The notes beneath the pieces are model-generated. The model was given only the letters and a program-made list of their open reading frames with translations. It was not told the origin of the DNA and did no database searches. The position numbers and the translations under genes are program-made. A stretch of DNA of 64,000 nucleotides, from positions 2,239,089 through 2,303,088 of the forward strand of contig NZ_JAALDK010000001.1 of NCBI RefSeq assembly GCF_013366925.1, in the 5' to 3' direction. Source of the DNA: Paraburkholderia youngii. GTDB lineage: Bacteria; Pseudomonadota; Gammaproteobacteria; Burkholderiales; Burkholderiaceae. Of this stretch, positions 52,445 through 61,846 are shown piece by piece. Each line of letters starts with the position of its first letter. Positions within the stretch are counted from its first letter, which is position 1.

Positions 52445-53644
52445 ATGAAAGTCGATCTAGCCACCCTATACCTTCTCGTGATTGGAACCTTATTAGCCAG
52501 TTCCGCGATGATGTATTGGGAACACTTGTCTCATCCGAAGCGCAGCAAGGAATTGCGAACGCTGGCGATCGGCTACGCCACCCTTGGACTGGGTTGCGCG
52601 GCCGCCTTGTTTCGGGTTCAACTGCTCGGCGCCGCTGGCCCGGCAGTGAGTAATCTCGTGATTCTCACCGGCTATCTGCTCGTCCTCGACGGTGTGGCAA
52701 TGTTCAACGGCCGGCGCTATCTCGCGAGTTCGATCGGTTTGCTCGTGCTGACGGCGCTCACGTGGACGGTAGCCGGCGTGCGTTGGCAGGCTGCCGTCTG
52801 GATGTACGTCAGTGCCATCCCGATCGCGCTGGCTTCCGCCATGACGTCGCTCGAACTGCTGCGAGGCGACGGCATGCCGGCGGTTCAATCCCGGCGCGTC
52901 GCCGTGGTGGTCACGGGCATCCACGCGCTGTTTTACGTCACCCGGGCTTTCGTGCTGCCATGGATGGTGTCGATCTTCGGGCCACGCGTGCTGGCTGTCT
53001 CCAGCGAAATCACGATGTACGAAGGAGTTCTCTACTCGGTCATTTTGCCGATGACCTTGCTCCGGATGACCCGGGAAGAAATTCATGGTGAACTTTTGCA
53101 AGAGTCCCGCACGGATTACCTGACCCGCCTCGGCAATCGAAAGCTGTTTTTCGAAGAGGGCGAGCGGGCCATCAGCGACCACCAGACACATCGACGACCC
53201 GTCACGCTCCTCGCGTTCGACCTCGACCACTTCAAGAGAATCAATGACCGCTACGGACACAAGACTGGCGACGAGGTCTTGAGATCATTCGCGGAAACCG
53301 TTCGAGCCGTGACGGGCAGAGACGCGATTCTTGCACGCATCGGCGGCGAAGAATTTGCCGCCCTGTTGCCCGGGCACGACAGCGAACGCGCAAGAAAGGT
53401 GGGCGAGACCGTTGCCAGCCGGTTCGCTGCAATGTCCCATGGCGCCGACGGCGACCGGATCCGCGCAACCGTCAGCATTGGACTCGCCGAGTCGAGTCGC
53501 GAAACGGCTTCCCTCGCCGACCTGCTCTCAGCCGCCGACCAGGCGTTGTATCGAGCCAAGTCGCTAGGCGGCAACCGTCTCGAACGGACGCCAAGGGCTG
53601 CGCTCCCTGCCGATAGCTACTCCGCGGATCGAAACCAGATTTGA
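52445..53644 (+). CDS. membrane diguanylate cyclase
   Basis: A 399-residue protein. Six hydrophobic segments in the first 210 residues make an integral-membrane sensor with no large periplasmic loop. The GGDEF domain follows (RTDYLTRLGNRKLFFEEGER, LLAFDLDHFKRINDRYGHKT, RIGGEEFAALLPGHD) with an intact active site. The I-site position reads GRDA rather than RxxD, so product inhibition is probably lost. The ATG at 52445 directly precedes the first helix. The paralogue at 55333 has the same overall plan. Confidence 0.92.
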   Translation: MKVDLATLYLLVIGTLLASSAMMYWEHLSHPKRSKELRTLAIGYATLGLGCAAALFRVQLLGAAGPAVSNLVILTGYLLVLDGVAMFNGRRYLASSIGLLVLTALTWTVAGVRWQAAVWMYVSAIPIALASAMTSLELLRGDGMPAVQSRRVAVVVTGIHALFYVTRAFVLPWMVSIFGPRVLAVSSEITMYEGVLYSVILPMTLLRMTREEIHGELLQESRTDYLTRLGNRKLFFEEGERAISDHQTHRRPVTLLAFDLDHFKRINDRYGHKTGDEVLRSFAETVRAVTGRDAILARIGGEEFAALLPGHDSERARKVGETVASRFAAMSHGADGDRIRATVSIGLAESSRETASLADLLSAADQALYRAKSLGGNRLERTPRAALPADSYSADRNQI

Positions 53645-53797
53645 TCGCTCAGTAATGTGGCATGCACCTTCATATCGGTAGTGTTCGTCAAATTTTCGCC
53701 AAGGTACGTCAAGGATCGGTGAGAGGTATGCTTAATCGCCCGCTACCGCCCGAGCTCACATCGCCAAACCGCCGCTTGCGCACGTAGGCCCAACAAC

Positions 53798-54490
53798 ATG
53801 GATGCACCCAAACCCGTCACGCGGCCGACACAGCCAATGCCCCGTCCGGTGCTGGTCTGGGACGCGCCGGTGCGACTGTTTCACTGGCTGGTGGTCGTGC
53901 TGGTCGCTGCGGCTTATATCACCCTGAAGCTGAACTGGATCGACTGGCACGTGCGCGTCGGCGAGACGCTGCTCGCCCTGGTTATTTTCCGGCTGCTGTG
54001 GGGCTGCTTTGGCAGTGAGACCGCGCGCTTTCGCAGTTTCGTGGCGTCGCCCGCGGCCGCGCTTCGTCATTTGCGCCGGCTGTTTCATCGCGAACCGGAT
54101 GTGCAGGTCGGCCACAATGCAGCCGGCGGCTGGATGGTTCTATTTCTGCTCGCCTTGCTGCTGACCGAGACGCTGAGCGGGCTCTACGTCAACAACGACA
54201 TCGCCGACGAAGGCCCGTTGAGCGAACTCGTGCCCGCGTGGCTAGCCAACGCAATCTTGGCGCTGCATGGGGTGGTCTGGTACGTGCTGCTCGCGGCCGT
54301 CGCGCTGCATGTGCTCGTGATCGCCGTCTACGCGGTAGCGAAGGGACACAACCTGCTTCGTCCGATGCTGACCGGCTACAAACTGCTGCCCTCGTCCGTG
54401 GACGCGCCGCGGCAGGCGCCAGCGCTGCTGGCGCTGCTGCCGCTCGGCGTCGGCGTTGCCGTGGTGATGCTGCTCGCGGCATATCTGTGA
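53798..54490 (+). CDS. cytochrome b561-family membrane protein
   Basis: A 230-residue di-haem cytochrome b of the Ni,Fe-hydrogenase-I-cytochrome-b/b561 type. Likely haem histidines are in PVRLFHWLVVV, DVQVGHNAAGGWM, LALHGVVWYVLLA and VALHVLVIAVY. Four main helices, plus a C-terminal hydrophobic segment. It usually receives electrons from a soluble c-type cytochrome or dehydrogenase, but no such gene is next to it. A CHRD-domain protein lies convergent just after it. Confidence 0.85.
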   Translation: MDAPKPVTRPTQPMPRPVLVWDAPVRLFHWLVVVLVAAAYITLKLNWIDWHVRVGETLLALVIFRLLWGCFGSETARFRSFVASPAAALRHLRRLFHREPDVQVGHNAAGGWMVLFLLALLLTETLSGLYVNNDIADEGPLSELVPAWLANAILALHGVVWYVLLAAVALHVLVIAVYAVAKGHNLLRPMLTGYKLLPSSVDAPRQAPALLALLPLGVGVAVVMLLAAYL

Positions 54491-54538
54491 GCAAGCCGCG
54501 CACCCGATCTCGGGGCGGCTACCGTGCCTGCTTCAGCT

Positions 54539-54994
54539 TCACTTCGGCGGCGTCACCTGGCCACGAATCTCGCCGTCCGGATTGTTCTTCGTGTGAACGT
54601 TGATGTACATCTCACCCGCTTCGAACATCTTGGCTTCGTCCGGAGATAGCGTGGCCTGACCGGTGATCGGGCTCGTCACCTCTGTGGAGCCTTTCTGCGA
54701 GATCCAGACTTTTACGCCGGCGTTTTTACCGGCCGGGGCGGGTCCGTGGAAGTGCGCCATCGTGGTCGGACTCGTCAATCCGCTGAAGGTGATGTTCCAG
54801 GTGACGACCCGTGTGCTGGCGTCGTACGTGAGTTTGGCGTTGCCGCTGCCCGGAGTTTGCACCGGTGGAACCTGTTGAGCGCCCGTCAAAGGCACCGCGA
54901 ACGAGACGGGCGCCGCTTGCGCCAGGGTCAGCGTACCCGCTAAGGCCAAACCACCGAACACCATGAAAGCGCGCCGCGTGATGGATCGTGACAT
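54539..54994 (-). CDS. exported CHRD-domain protein
   Basis: A 151-residue protein with a Tat-like signal (SITRRAFMVFGGLALAG) cut near AQA-APVSF. The rest is one CHRD domain: VPLTGAQQVPPVQTPGSGNA, LTYDASTRVVTWNITFSGL, TMAHFHGPAPAGKNAGV, then MYINVHTKNNPDGEIRGQV. The two histidine clusters (HFHG and NVHT) and Glu are the conserved CHRD residues and might bind metal. In bacteria the domain's role is unknown. The ATG at 54994 gives the export signal; upstream in-frame sequence does not. Confidence 0.87.
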   Translation of the reverse strand: MSRSITRRAFMVFGGLALAGTLTLAQAAPVSFAVPLTGAQQVPPVQTPGSGNAKLTYDASTRVVTWNITFSGLTSPTTMAHFHGPAPAGKNAGVKVWISQKGSTEVTSPITGQATLSPDEAKMFEAGEMYINVHTKNNPDGEIRGQVTPPK

Positions 54995-55332
54995 CTGGTT
55001 TTCTCCTGTTGGGTTTGCCCTTGGTGAACGGGCGATTATTGAAGACTGCAGAAGAGCTCGTCGACGTCGTAGACAGCCGAACAAGTGAGTCAAGCATAGA
55101 CGCAAGCCGGCCGTTACGCGAAGTTCGCATCAGGCCGAACTCTGGTCAGGGCATGACGACCGCCCCGTTACGTCGACGTCCCACTAGTGTGGACAGCGAG
55201 CCGAAAGGAAAACGCTGGGCGAAAATCGTTGAAAAATCGATCCAAAGCGAAAAATTCTTCCGGTACGATATGCGCTTTGCGCGAAGGCAGCGGATGTAAC
55301 CGGCGCGACCTCGTATTGCGCCAGGCGCCTTC
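54995..55332. other. intergenic region between the CHRD gene and the cyclase
   Basis: These 338 bases hold no gene that I can support. They must carry the divergent promoters of the CHRD gene (ribosome binding site CAGGAGAAAACCAG just before its ATG) and of the cyclase at 55333. Open frames here overlap these signals and are of irregular composition. Confidence 0.5.
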
Positions 55333-56541
55333 ATGGATCACACCCATCGTTACGCTGCCATGTCCATCCCGAACGCGCTAATCGGCATTGCGATTCTGTC
55401 CTGCCTGATGAGCGTCGCCGTTCTAGGCTCGCTGTTTCACACTCAGGTTCCGGGGATACGCCGTTGGTGTGTGGCGAGTGGTCTGCTGGCCGTCACGGCC
55501 ACGCTCCTCCTGTTCCGTAGGTCTGATCTCGTCGTACTGGGCGCGAGCGTATTGCTGCTCGTCGCGTCGCTCCTCGCGATTCACGGCTTCCGGCAATTCT
55601 TTCATCGGCCGCCATCGGTAATCTGGGAGTACGGCGCGCTGTGCGCGATCCTGGCGGGACTCGTTTATTGGACTTACGTGTCGCCTGACGTCAGTGCCCG
55701 GGGCGCGATGATCTCGGGTTTTCTCGCCTACATCCGATTTGCGATCGCCTGGATCGTGCAACGGTATCGGCCGGCGGGCAGACCGAAATACGGCTACCAC
55801 TTCGTGGCTGTTGCCGCGGTGTTGGGGGCGGTCGTCCACGCAGCCCGCTGCATCGTATATGGGTCGGGGCTAGCGCATGAATCGGTCTTTCTGGAGGAAA
55901 CGCCGCTAAACGTCGCATTTCTCGGCATGGCGATACTGACTTTGCCATGCCTGTCGGTCGGCATGGTAATGCTGGCTCATGACCGGCTGGCGGAGCGGAT
56001 GGAACGCCTCGCCACCATCGACGATCTGACGGGCGCGCTCGGACGGCGCGCTTTCATCGCGCGCGCGGAGGCGCTGTTCGAGTTGGCGAAGGTGGCGAAG
56101 TCGAAGCTGTCCATCGCGATCCTGGACATCGATAACTTCAAGGGCATCAATGACCGATACGGGCATGCCGCCGGCGACCAGGCCCTTGCGCATGTTGCCT
56201 TGACGATATCGCGCGAACTACGGCAAACCGACGTGCTTGGCCGCATCGGCGGTGAAGAGTTTGCGCTGCTGATGCCACTGACCGGCAAAGACGAAGCGGC
56301 CCATCTCACGAACCGGTTGCGCGCACTTGTCGCGGCGTCTATTGCGCGTGCTCCGACCGGTGATGTCGCCTGCACACTCAGCGCTGGCGTCGACGAATTC
56401 GGTAATGGCGATACCGTTGCCTCAGTGATGGCGAGAGCCGACACGGCGCTCTATGCAGCGAAAGCCAACGGCAGAAACTGCGTGATGGTTGCAGCATCTT
56501 CGCAGCCTGCCGATGGCCTCGTTTCCAGTTTTCCGGCTTAA
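55333..56541 (+). CDS. membrane diguanylate cyclase
   Basis: A 402-residue protein with six hydrophobic segments in the first 215 residues and a GGDEF domain after them (TIDDLTGALGRRAFIARAEA, AILDIDNFKGINDRYGHAAG, RIGGEEFALLMPLTG). The active site is intact, and the I-site RQTD is five residues upstream of GGEEF, so feedback inhibition is expected. An internal ATG nine codons later is an alternative start. Its plan matches the cyclase at 52445, but the sensor parts differ, so they probably read different cues. Confidence 0.92.
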   Translation: MDHTHRYAAMSIPNALIGIAILSCLMSVAVLGSLFHTQVPGIRRWCVASGLLAVTATLLLFRRSDLVVLGASVLLLVASLLAIHGFRQFFHRPPSVIWEYGALCAILAGLVYWTYVSPDVSARGAMISGFLAYIRFAIAWIVQRYRPAGRPKYGYHFVAVAAVLGAVVHAARCIVYGSGLAHESVFLEETPLNVAFLGMAILTLPCLSVGMVMLAHDRLAERMERLATIDDLTGALGRRAFIARAEALFELAKVAKSKLSIAILDIDNFKGINDRYGHAAGDQALAHVALTISRELRQTDVLGRIGGEEFALLMPLTGKDEAAHLTNRLRALVAASIARAPTGDVACTLSAGVDEFGNGDTVASVMARADTALYAAKANGRNCVMVAASSQPADGLVSSFPA

Positions 56542-56571
56542 CGAAGGTTCCGCGCTGGGTACTGCCCCTGC

Positions 56572-56605
56572 AAAAAAACCGGCATGCAGTCGCCCGCATA
56601 CCGGT
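56572..56605 (-). terminator. terminator of ilvD
   Basis: On the minus strand ACCGG-T-ATGC pairs with GCAT-G-CCGGT around an 8-nt loop and is followed by seven T; it lies 56 nt after the ilvD stop. Confidence 0.85.
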
Positions 56606-56660
56606 CTGTGTTCGGCCCGTCCGCGTCACCGCGAACAGGGCCGTCGCGCTGATTCGCGCT

Positions 56661-58523
56661 TTACTTGCGCTTCAATTGCGAAATATCGCGCACCGCGCCG
56701 CGATCGGCCGAGGTCGCGAGCGCCGCATACGCCTGCAATGCCTGCGACACCACACGCTCGCGATTGGTCGGCTGCCATGCGTCGGCGCCGCGCGCTTCCA
56801 TCGCCGCACGACGGCGTGCGAGCTCTTCATTCGACACCGCCAGATGCATCTTGCGCTGCGGAATGTCGATCTCGATCACGTCGCCGTCTTCGACCAGACC
56901 GATCGTGCCGCCTTCCGCCGCTTCCGGCGACGCATGGCCGATCACGAGACCCGACGAGCCGCCCGAGAAACGGCCATCGGTAAACAGCGCACAGCTCTTG
57001 CCGAGGCCCTTCGACTTCAGATACGAAGTCGGGTACAGCATTTCCTGCATGCCAGGACCGCCCTTCGGACCTTCGTAGCGGATCACCACGACGTCGCCCG
57101 GCACGACCTTGTCACCGAGAATCGCATCGACCGCGTCGTCCTGGCTTTCGAACACGCGCGCGCGGCCCGAGAACAGCCACTGCGATTCGTCGACACCCGC
57201 GGTCTTCACGATACAGCCCTTCTCCGCGAGGTTGCCGTACAGCACCGCGAGGCCGCCGTCCTTCGAATACGCGTTTTCCTTGCTGCGGATACAGCCGCTC
57301 TTGCGGTCCGTGTCGAGCGTCGCGTAGGTCGCTTCCTGGCTGAACGCGACCGTGGTCGGAATGCCGCCCGGCGCCGCGCGGAAGAACTTCTGCGCTTCGT
57401 CGCCCGCGCCGCCGGCGATGTCCCACTTCGCGATCGCGTTGCCGAGCGTGCCGCTATGCACGTTGCCGCACGACAGATCGAGCAGGTCTGCGCGCGCGAG
57501 CTCGCCGAGAATACCGATGATGCCGCCCGCGCGATGCACGTCCTCGATGTGGTATTTGTCGGTCATGGGCGCGGCCTTGCACAGGCACGGCACCTTGCGC
57601 GAGATGCGGTCGATGTCCGACATCGTGAAATCGACGCCCGCTTCCTGTGCGGCGGCCAGCAGGTGCAGCACGGTGTTGGTCGAGCCGCCCATCGCGACGT
57701 CGAGCGTCATCGCGTTTTCGAAGGCCTGCTTCGTGGCGATGCTGCGTGGCAGGACCGAGGCATCCTCTTCCTGATAGTAGCGGCGGCACAGCTCGACGAC
57801 GAGACTGCCCGCCTGCTCGAACAGCCCCTTGCGCCATGCGTGCGTCGCGACGACCGTACCGTTGCCCGGCAGCGCGAGGCCGATCGCCTCGGTCAGGCAG
57901 TTCATCGAATTCGCCGTGAACATGCCCGAGCACGAACCGCAGGTCGGGCACGCGCTGCGCTCGACTTCGGCGACTTCGGCGTCGCTGATCTTCGGATCGG
58001 CGGCCTTGATCATCGCGTCGATCAGGTCGATCTTCGCGATCACCTGGCCGTCGGTCGGCGACTTGACCTTGCCCGCTTCCATCGGGCCGCCCGACACGAA
58101 CACGACCGGAATGTTCAGGCGCATCGCGGCCATCAGCATGCCCGGGGTGATCTTGTCGCAGTTCGAGATGCAGACCATCGCATCCGCGCAGTGCGCGTTG
58201 ACCATGTACTCGACCGAGTCCGCGATCAGTTCGCGCGACGGCAGCGAATACAGCATGCCGCCGTGACCCATCGCGATGCCGTCATCGACGGCGATCGTGT
58301 TGAATTCCTTCGCCACGCCGCCAGCCGCTTCGATCTGCTTCGCGACCAGCGCGCCCAGGTCGCGCAGATGCACGTGGCCCGGCACGAACTGCGTGAACGA
58401 GTTCACGACCGCGATGATCGGCTTGCCGAAATCGTCGTCCTTCATGCCGGTCGCGCGCCACAGCGCGCGGGCGCCGGCCATGTTGCGGCCATGAGTCGAA
58501 GTGCGTGAGCGATAGTTGGGCAT
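56661..58523 (-). CDS. ilvD: dihydroxy-acid dehydratase
   Basis: A 620-residue iron-sulfur enzyme that makes the 2-keto acids of valine, isoleucine and leucine synthesis. Cluster and active-site blocks are intact: [77 protein letters not shown]. Length and the N-terminus [20 protein letters not shown] match the E. coli-type IlvD. It is a single gene with its own terminator. The other IlvD/EDD protein, at 34541, is a sugar-acid paralogue. Confidence 0.96.
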   Translation of the reverse strand: MPNYRSRTSTHGRNMAGARALWRATGMKDDDFGKPIIAVVNSFTQFVPGHVHLRDLGALVAKQIEAAGGVAKEFNTIAVDDGIAMGHGGMLYSLPSRELIADSVEYMVNAHCADAMVCISNCDKITPGMLMAAMRLNIPVVFVSGGPMEAGKVKSPTDGQVIAKIDLIDAMIKAADPKISDAEVAEVERSACPTCGSCSGMFTANSMNCLTEAIGLALPGNGTVVATHAWRKGLFEQAGSLVVELCRRYYQEEDASVLPRSIATKQAFENAMTLDVAMGGSTNTVLHLLAAAQEAGVDFTMSDIDRISRKVPCLCKAAPMTDKYHIEDVHRAGGIIGILGELARADLLDLSCGNVHSGTLGNAIAKWDIAGGAGDEAQKFFRAAPGGIPTTVAFSQEATYATLDTDRKSGCIRSKENAYSKDGGLAVLYGNLAEKGCIVKTAGVDESQWLFSGRARVFESQDDAVDAILGDKVVPGDVVVIRYEGPKGGPGMQEMLYPTSYLKSKGLGKSCALFTDGRFSGGSSGLVIGHASPEAAEGGTIGLVEDGDVIEIDIPQRKMHLAVSNEELARRRAAMEARGADAWQPTNRERVVSQALQAYAALATSADRGAVRDISQLKRK

Positions 58524-58728
58524 CTGTATCCTCAGGGATTGCTGTTATCGGTTTTGAGCGCCCGCGCGGGCGTGGGGATCGCAGCGCGGAGTCGGCGCTG
58601 GAAACGAATAGTGCAAGAACGCCAGTAAGACGTCCAATATATTTTTCCTGCGAGATTAGGTCGCGAAAGATATTAATCGATGAAGCGACCGCTTAGCCGA
58701 TCTACGCCGCTCGACTTCAGTCGAAGCA

Positions 58729-58761
58729 AAGGGCCGATGAAGCGATGCTTCATCGGCCCTT
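58729..58761 (-). terminator. terminator of the branched-chain amino acid binding-protein gene
   Basis: A perfect 15-bp stem, AAGGGCCGATGAAGC (58729-58743) and GCTTCATCGGCCCTT (58747-58761), with a GAT loop, 34 nt after the stop; on the minus strand TTTGC follows. Confidence 0.8.
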
Positions 58762-58794
58762 CGTGCTTTCAACGCTTTTGACGCGTCTGCGCTC

Positions 58795-59940
58795 TTACAT
58801 CTTCACGACGTCGAGCAGCGACTTCTTGCCATCCTTGTAGTCGTACAGCGAGATCACGCCATGCTGAAGGTCGCCCTTCGCGTCGAACGTCGTTTCACCG
58901 GTCACGCCCTTGTAGTTGGTGCTCGACACCTTGGCCAGCACCTTCGCCGGATCGGTCGAGTTCGCGCGCTTCATTGCGTCGACGACGATATACACCGCGT
59001 CGTACGTGAACGGTGCGTCGAATTCGATCGGATGACCGAAGCGCTTCGTGTACTTCGCCGCGAATTGCGCGCCGCCGTTCATGCGCTCGACGGCCATGCC
59101 GGCCTGCGAGCACACCACGTTGCCCGCCGCCGGACCGGCGAGGTCCGCGAGGCTTTCGGTGCACACGCCGTCGCCCGACAGCAACTTCGCGCGCAGGCCC
59201 AGCTGACGCGCCTGCTTCGCGAACGGACCGCCGGTCGCGTCCATGCCGCCGTACATGATCGCGTCGGGATTCTCGCCCTTGATCTTGGTCAGGATCGCGC
59301 GGAAGTCGACCGCCTTGTCGTTGGTCGCGTCGTGCGAGACGACCTTCAGGCCGAGCGACTTCGCGGTCTTTTCGAATTCGTTCGCGAGACCCTGGCCATA
59401 GGCGGTCGAATCGTCGACCACGGCCACGGTCTTCACGTTCAGGGTCTTCGCGGCGTAGGCGGCGAGTGCCGGACCTTGCTGTGCATCGGTCGCGACGACG
59501 CGGTAGGTCGTCTTGAAGCCCTGCTGCGTGTAGGCCGGGTTCGTCGACGACGGCGAAATTTGCACGATGCCCGCGTCGCTATAGATCTTCGATGCCGGAA
59601 TCGACGCGCCCGAGTTCAAGTGGCCGACCACCGCGACGACCTTGTCGTCCACGAGTTTCTGCGCGACCTGGGTTGCCTGGCGCGGGTCGCCCGCGTCGTC
59701 CTGCGCGTCGAGCACGAGCGTGACCTTCTGACCGTCGATCGTCAGGCCCTTCGCGTTGATTTCCTCGATCGCGAGGCGCGCGCCGTTTTCATTGTCCTTG
59801 CCGAGGTGGGCGGAGCCGCCCGTCAACGGACCGACGTGACCGATCTTGACGACCTGATCCGCATTTGCCGTACCGGCAATGCCCGCGAATGCGACGACTG
59901 CCGCGCTGAGCGGCAGCAGTTTGTGAAGCTTGAACGACAT
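58795..59940 (-). CDS. branched-chain amino acid ABC transporter substrate-binding protein
   Basis: A 381-residue LivJ/LivK-type periplasmic protein. Signal peptide of about 27 residues (LSAAVVAFAGIAGTANA), then VVKIGHVGPLTGGSAHLGKD, the ligand-site GHLNSGASIPASKIY, and PSSTNPAYTQQGFKTTYRVV. The single pair of cysteines (GDGVCTESLA and NVVCSQAG) would form the disulfide common in these proteins. No permease or ATPase gene is adjacent, so it is an orphan receptor. The chosen ATG is 16 codons inside a longer frame and begins the signal peptide. Confidence 0.93.
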   Translation of the reverse strand: MSFKLHKLLPLSAAVVAFAGIAGTANADQVVKIGHVGPLTGGSAHLGKDNENGARLAIEEINAKGLTIDGQKVTLVLDAQDDAGDPRQATQVAQKLVDDKVVAVVGHLNSGASIPASKIYSDAGIVQISPSSTNPAYTQQGFKTTYRVVATDAQQGPALAAYAAKTLNVKTVAVVDDSTAYGQGLANEFEKTAKSLGLKVVSHDATNDKAVDFRAILTKIKGENPDAIMYGGMDATGGPFAKQARQLGLRAKLLSGDGVCTESLADLAGPAAGNVVCSQAGMAVERMNGGAQFAAKYTKRFGHPIEFDAPFTYDAVYIVVDAMKRANSTDPAKVLAKVSSTNYKGVTGETTFDAKGDLQHGVISLYDYKDGKKSLLDVVKM

Positions 59941-60226
59941 ACGACACATCTCCTCTTTACTTACCTTGCCAACCGGACGGCTGGGCAATTCGCCAGCTCC
60001 GCCATTTTTGGTGCAGCACGATAACGCAAAACCGGCGCAAGCGACAAATTCCCGCGCAATGGGGATTGGCGCGGCGTCAATGAGCGGTCGTTTCGTCGCT
60101 CTATTGAAGCGGGAGATTACGCGTTCGATTTGCTGAGGGAATCGTCAGTAAAAGTGACGAAATAAGCGCCAACTCAGCCAATAAAGCTGAATCTCGCGCT
60201 TATTCTTCGGCAACGGTACGGAGCAA

Positions 60227-60658
60227 TCAAGGCTTGAAGTCGGCCAGCATCACGCCCTCGCGGATATGCGCGAGAGCGGCCGCCACATAGTCGACGATCG
60301 GCGCCGGCGGATGGTCCGGCTTCGCCCACACGAAGCCCGAGCACTTGTGCGGCTCCATGTTCGCCGGTTCTCCTTGCCATGAACGGCACGCGAAAAAGAA
60401 GCTGATGCGGTTCGTGTCCGAGTCGCGTCGCATCACGAGCTTGAATTCGAGTTCGCCGGGCGCAATCGTCACGCCCGCTTCTTCTTTCGACTCGCGAATC
60501 GCACACTCTTCGATCGATTCGCCAGGTTCGAGATGGCCGGCAATCAGCGCGTACTGGCCGTCCCTGAAACCGGTATTCGCCCGCTGCATGAAAAGGCACT
60601 CGCCCTGCCCGTTCAGAAACAGCACGTTCACATCGACGACGCTTTGCATTCGGCTCAT
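60227..60658 (-). CDS. Nudix hydrolase
   Basis: A 143-residue Nudix-fold protein with a complete Nudix box GHLEPGESIEECAIRESKEEAGV (in two parts: GHLEPGES and RESKEEAGV hold the key Gly, Glu and Arg). The first strand is VVDVNVLFLNGQGECLFMQR and the end is PIVDYVAAALAHIREGVML. These enzymes split nucleoside diphosphates linked to other groups; the substrate is not evident. It follows the LysE-type gene with a 23-nt gap and may share its transcript. Confidence 0.9.
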   Translation of the reverse strand: MSRMQSVVDVNVLFLNGQGECLFMQRANTGFRDGQYALIAGHLEPGESIEECAIRESKEEAGVTIAPGELEFKLVMRRDSDTNRISFFFACRSWQGEPANMEPHKCSGFVWAKPDHPPAPIVDYVAAALAHIREGVMLADFKP

Positions 60659-60681
60659 TTGCTTGCAGCCATCGTGATGGA

Positions 60682-61329
60682 CTACGCGCGCTGCGCGCTC
60701 AGCAGCTTGATGCCGAGCGCGACGAAGACGAGCCCGCTGCCGCGTTTGATCGCCGCGATCCACCGGCTGGGTCCGACGCGCTTATGGATACCTTGCACGC
60801 CGAGCGAATAAATGGTGTGTACGAGCGCGACGGTGACCGAGATCGTCAGATACATCACGATGAACTGCTCCGGCAGGCCGCGCTCGTGGTCGATGAATTG
60901 CGGCATGAACGCCGAAAGAAAGATCATCGTCTTCGGATTGCTGCCCGACACGAGCAAGGCTTCGCGGAACACTTTGCTGCGCTCGAACGTATGAGTGGGC
61001 GATGCGACGCCCGTGGGCTGCGCGGCTTGCGCTGCCTGCCTGTTGCCGCCGCCGCGCAGTTGCCTGATGCCGAGATACATCAGATAACCCGCGCCAAGCA
61101 CTTTCATCGCGACGAAGAGCGGCGGCAGCGTCGTCAATACCGCGCCGACACCGAGCGCCACGAGCGCGACGACGACTCCTTGCGCGAGCAGATTGCCGGC
61201 AACGCTCGCGGCCGCGCCGCGGCTTCCATAGCGAACCGAGTTGCGGATCACCAGCAGAACGTTCGGTCCCGGCGAAATGGTGGTGAGCAGATAGGCAGCG
61301 GCGAAAAGCAACCAGGTATGGAATGACAT
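60682..61329 (-). CDS. LysE/RhtB-family amino acid exporter
   Basis: A 215-residue inner-membrane exporter with six hydrophobic segments. The family start is MSFHTWLLFAAAYLLTTISPGPNVLLV, and SPGPN is its hallmark; NPKTMIFLSAFMPQFID in the second half is another. The middle loop (GGGNRQAAQAAQPTGVASP) is long. It probably exports homoserine, threonine or a related amino acid. The ATG at 61329 begins the first helix. Confidence 0.92.
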   Translation of the reverse strand: MSFHTWLLFAAAYLLTTISPGPNVLLVIRNSVRYGSRGAAASVAGNLLAQGVVVALVALGVGAVLTTLPPLFVAMKVLGAGYLMYLGIRQLRGGGNRQAAQAAQPTGVASPTHTFERSKVFREALLVSGSNPKTMIFLSAFMPQFIDHERGLPEQFIVMYLTISVTVALVHTIYSLGVQGIHKRVGPSRWIAAIKRGSGLVFVALGIKLLSAQRA

Positions 61330-61385
61330 GGCAGGTCCGGGAGTTCGTTGTGATTGGATCCCAACAGACCAGACATGATGACACG

Positions 61386-61409
61386 GAAAAAAAACGCCGC
61401 GACCGGCGT
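61386..61409 (-). terminator. terminator of the truncated permease gene
   Basis: ACGCCG (61394-61399) and CGGCGT (61404-61409) pair around a 4-nt loop; on the minus strand a run of eight T follows. It overlaps the stop codon of the permease fragment. Confidence 0.75.
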
Positions 61410-61795
61410 CATCGCGCGGACCTCCTGAAGCGGCGTTCGATACGCGACTGCATCACTTCGAGCACCATCGACAGCAGCCAGTAAATCACCGACGCGCTGA
61501 TCAGCATCTCCATGTGACGGAATTCGCGCTGCCCTTCGGTGGTCGCGACATAGGTCAGCTCCCACACACCGACGACGGATACCAGCGAACTATCCTTCAG
61601 CATCGCGATGAACTGATTGCCGGTCGGAGGAATGATCACACGCAGAGCCTGCGGCAGAATCACGAGCCGCATCATCATGCCGTGGCTGAGACCGAGCGCG
61701 CGTGCCGCATCCCACTTCCCTTTCGGAATGCTTTGAATGCCGGCGCGAAAGATCTCGGTCATATAGGCCCCATAGCACGACGACAAAGCGGCCAC
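61409..61795 (-). pseudogene. C-terminal half of a polar amino acid ABC permease
   Basis: A 128-codon frame containing only the second half of a HisM/GlnP-type permease: GAYMTEIFRAGIQSIPKGKW, then the complete EAA-type loop WDAARALGLSHGMMMRLVILPQAL, then PPTGNQFIAMLKDSSLVSVV and the last helices. The first 90-100 residues, with the first helices, are missing. Upstream codons (VVDPIPAGVAALSS) run straight into the end of the unrelated binding-protein gene at 61847. A normal start site is not visible (GTG at 61795 with no ribosome binding site). I read it as a deletion remnant. Confidence 0.75.
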
Positions 61796-61846
61796 GCCAG
61801 CGGGAATCGGATCGACGACGCAAGCGGCGCAATCGCGCGCCCCGCC

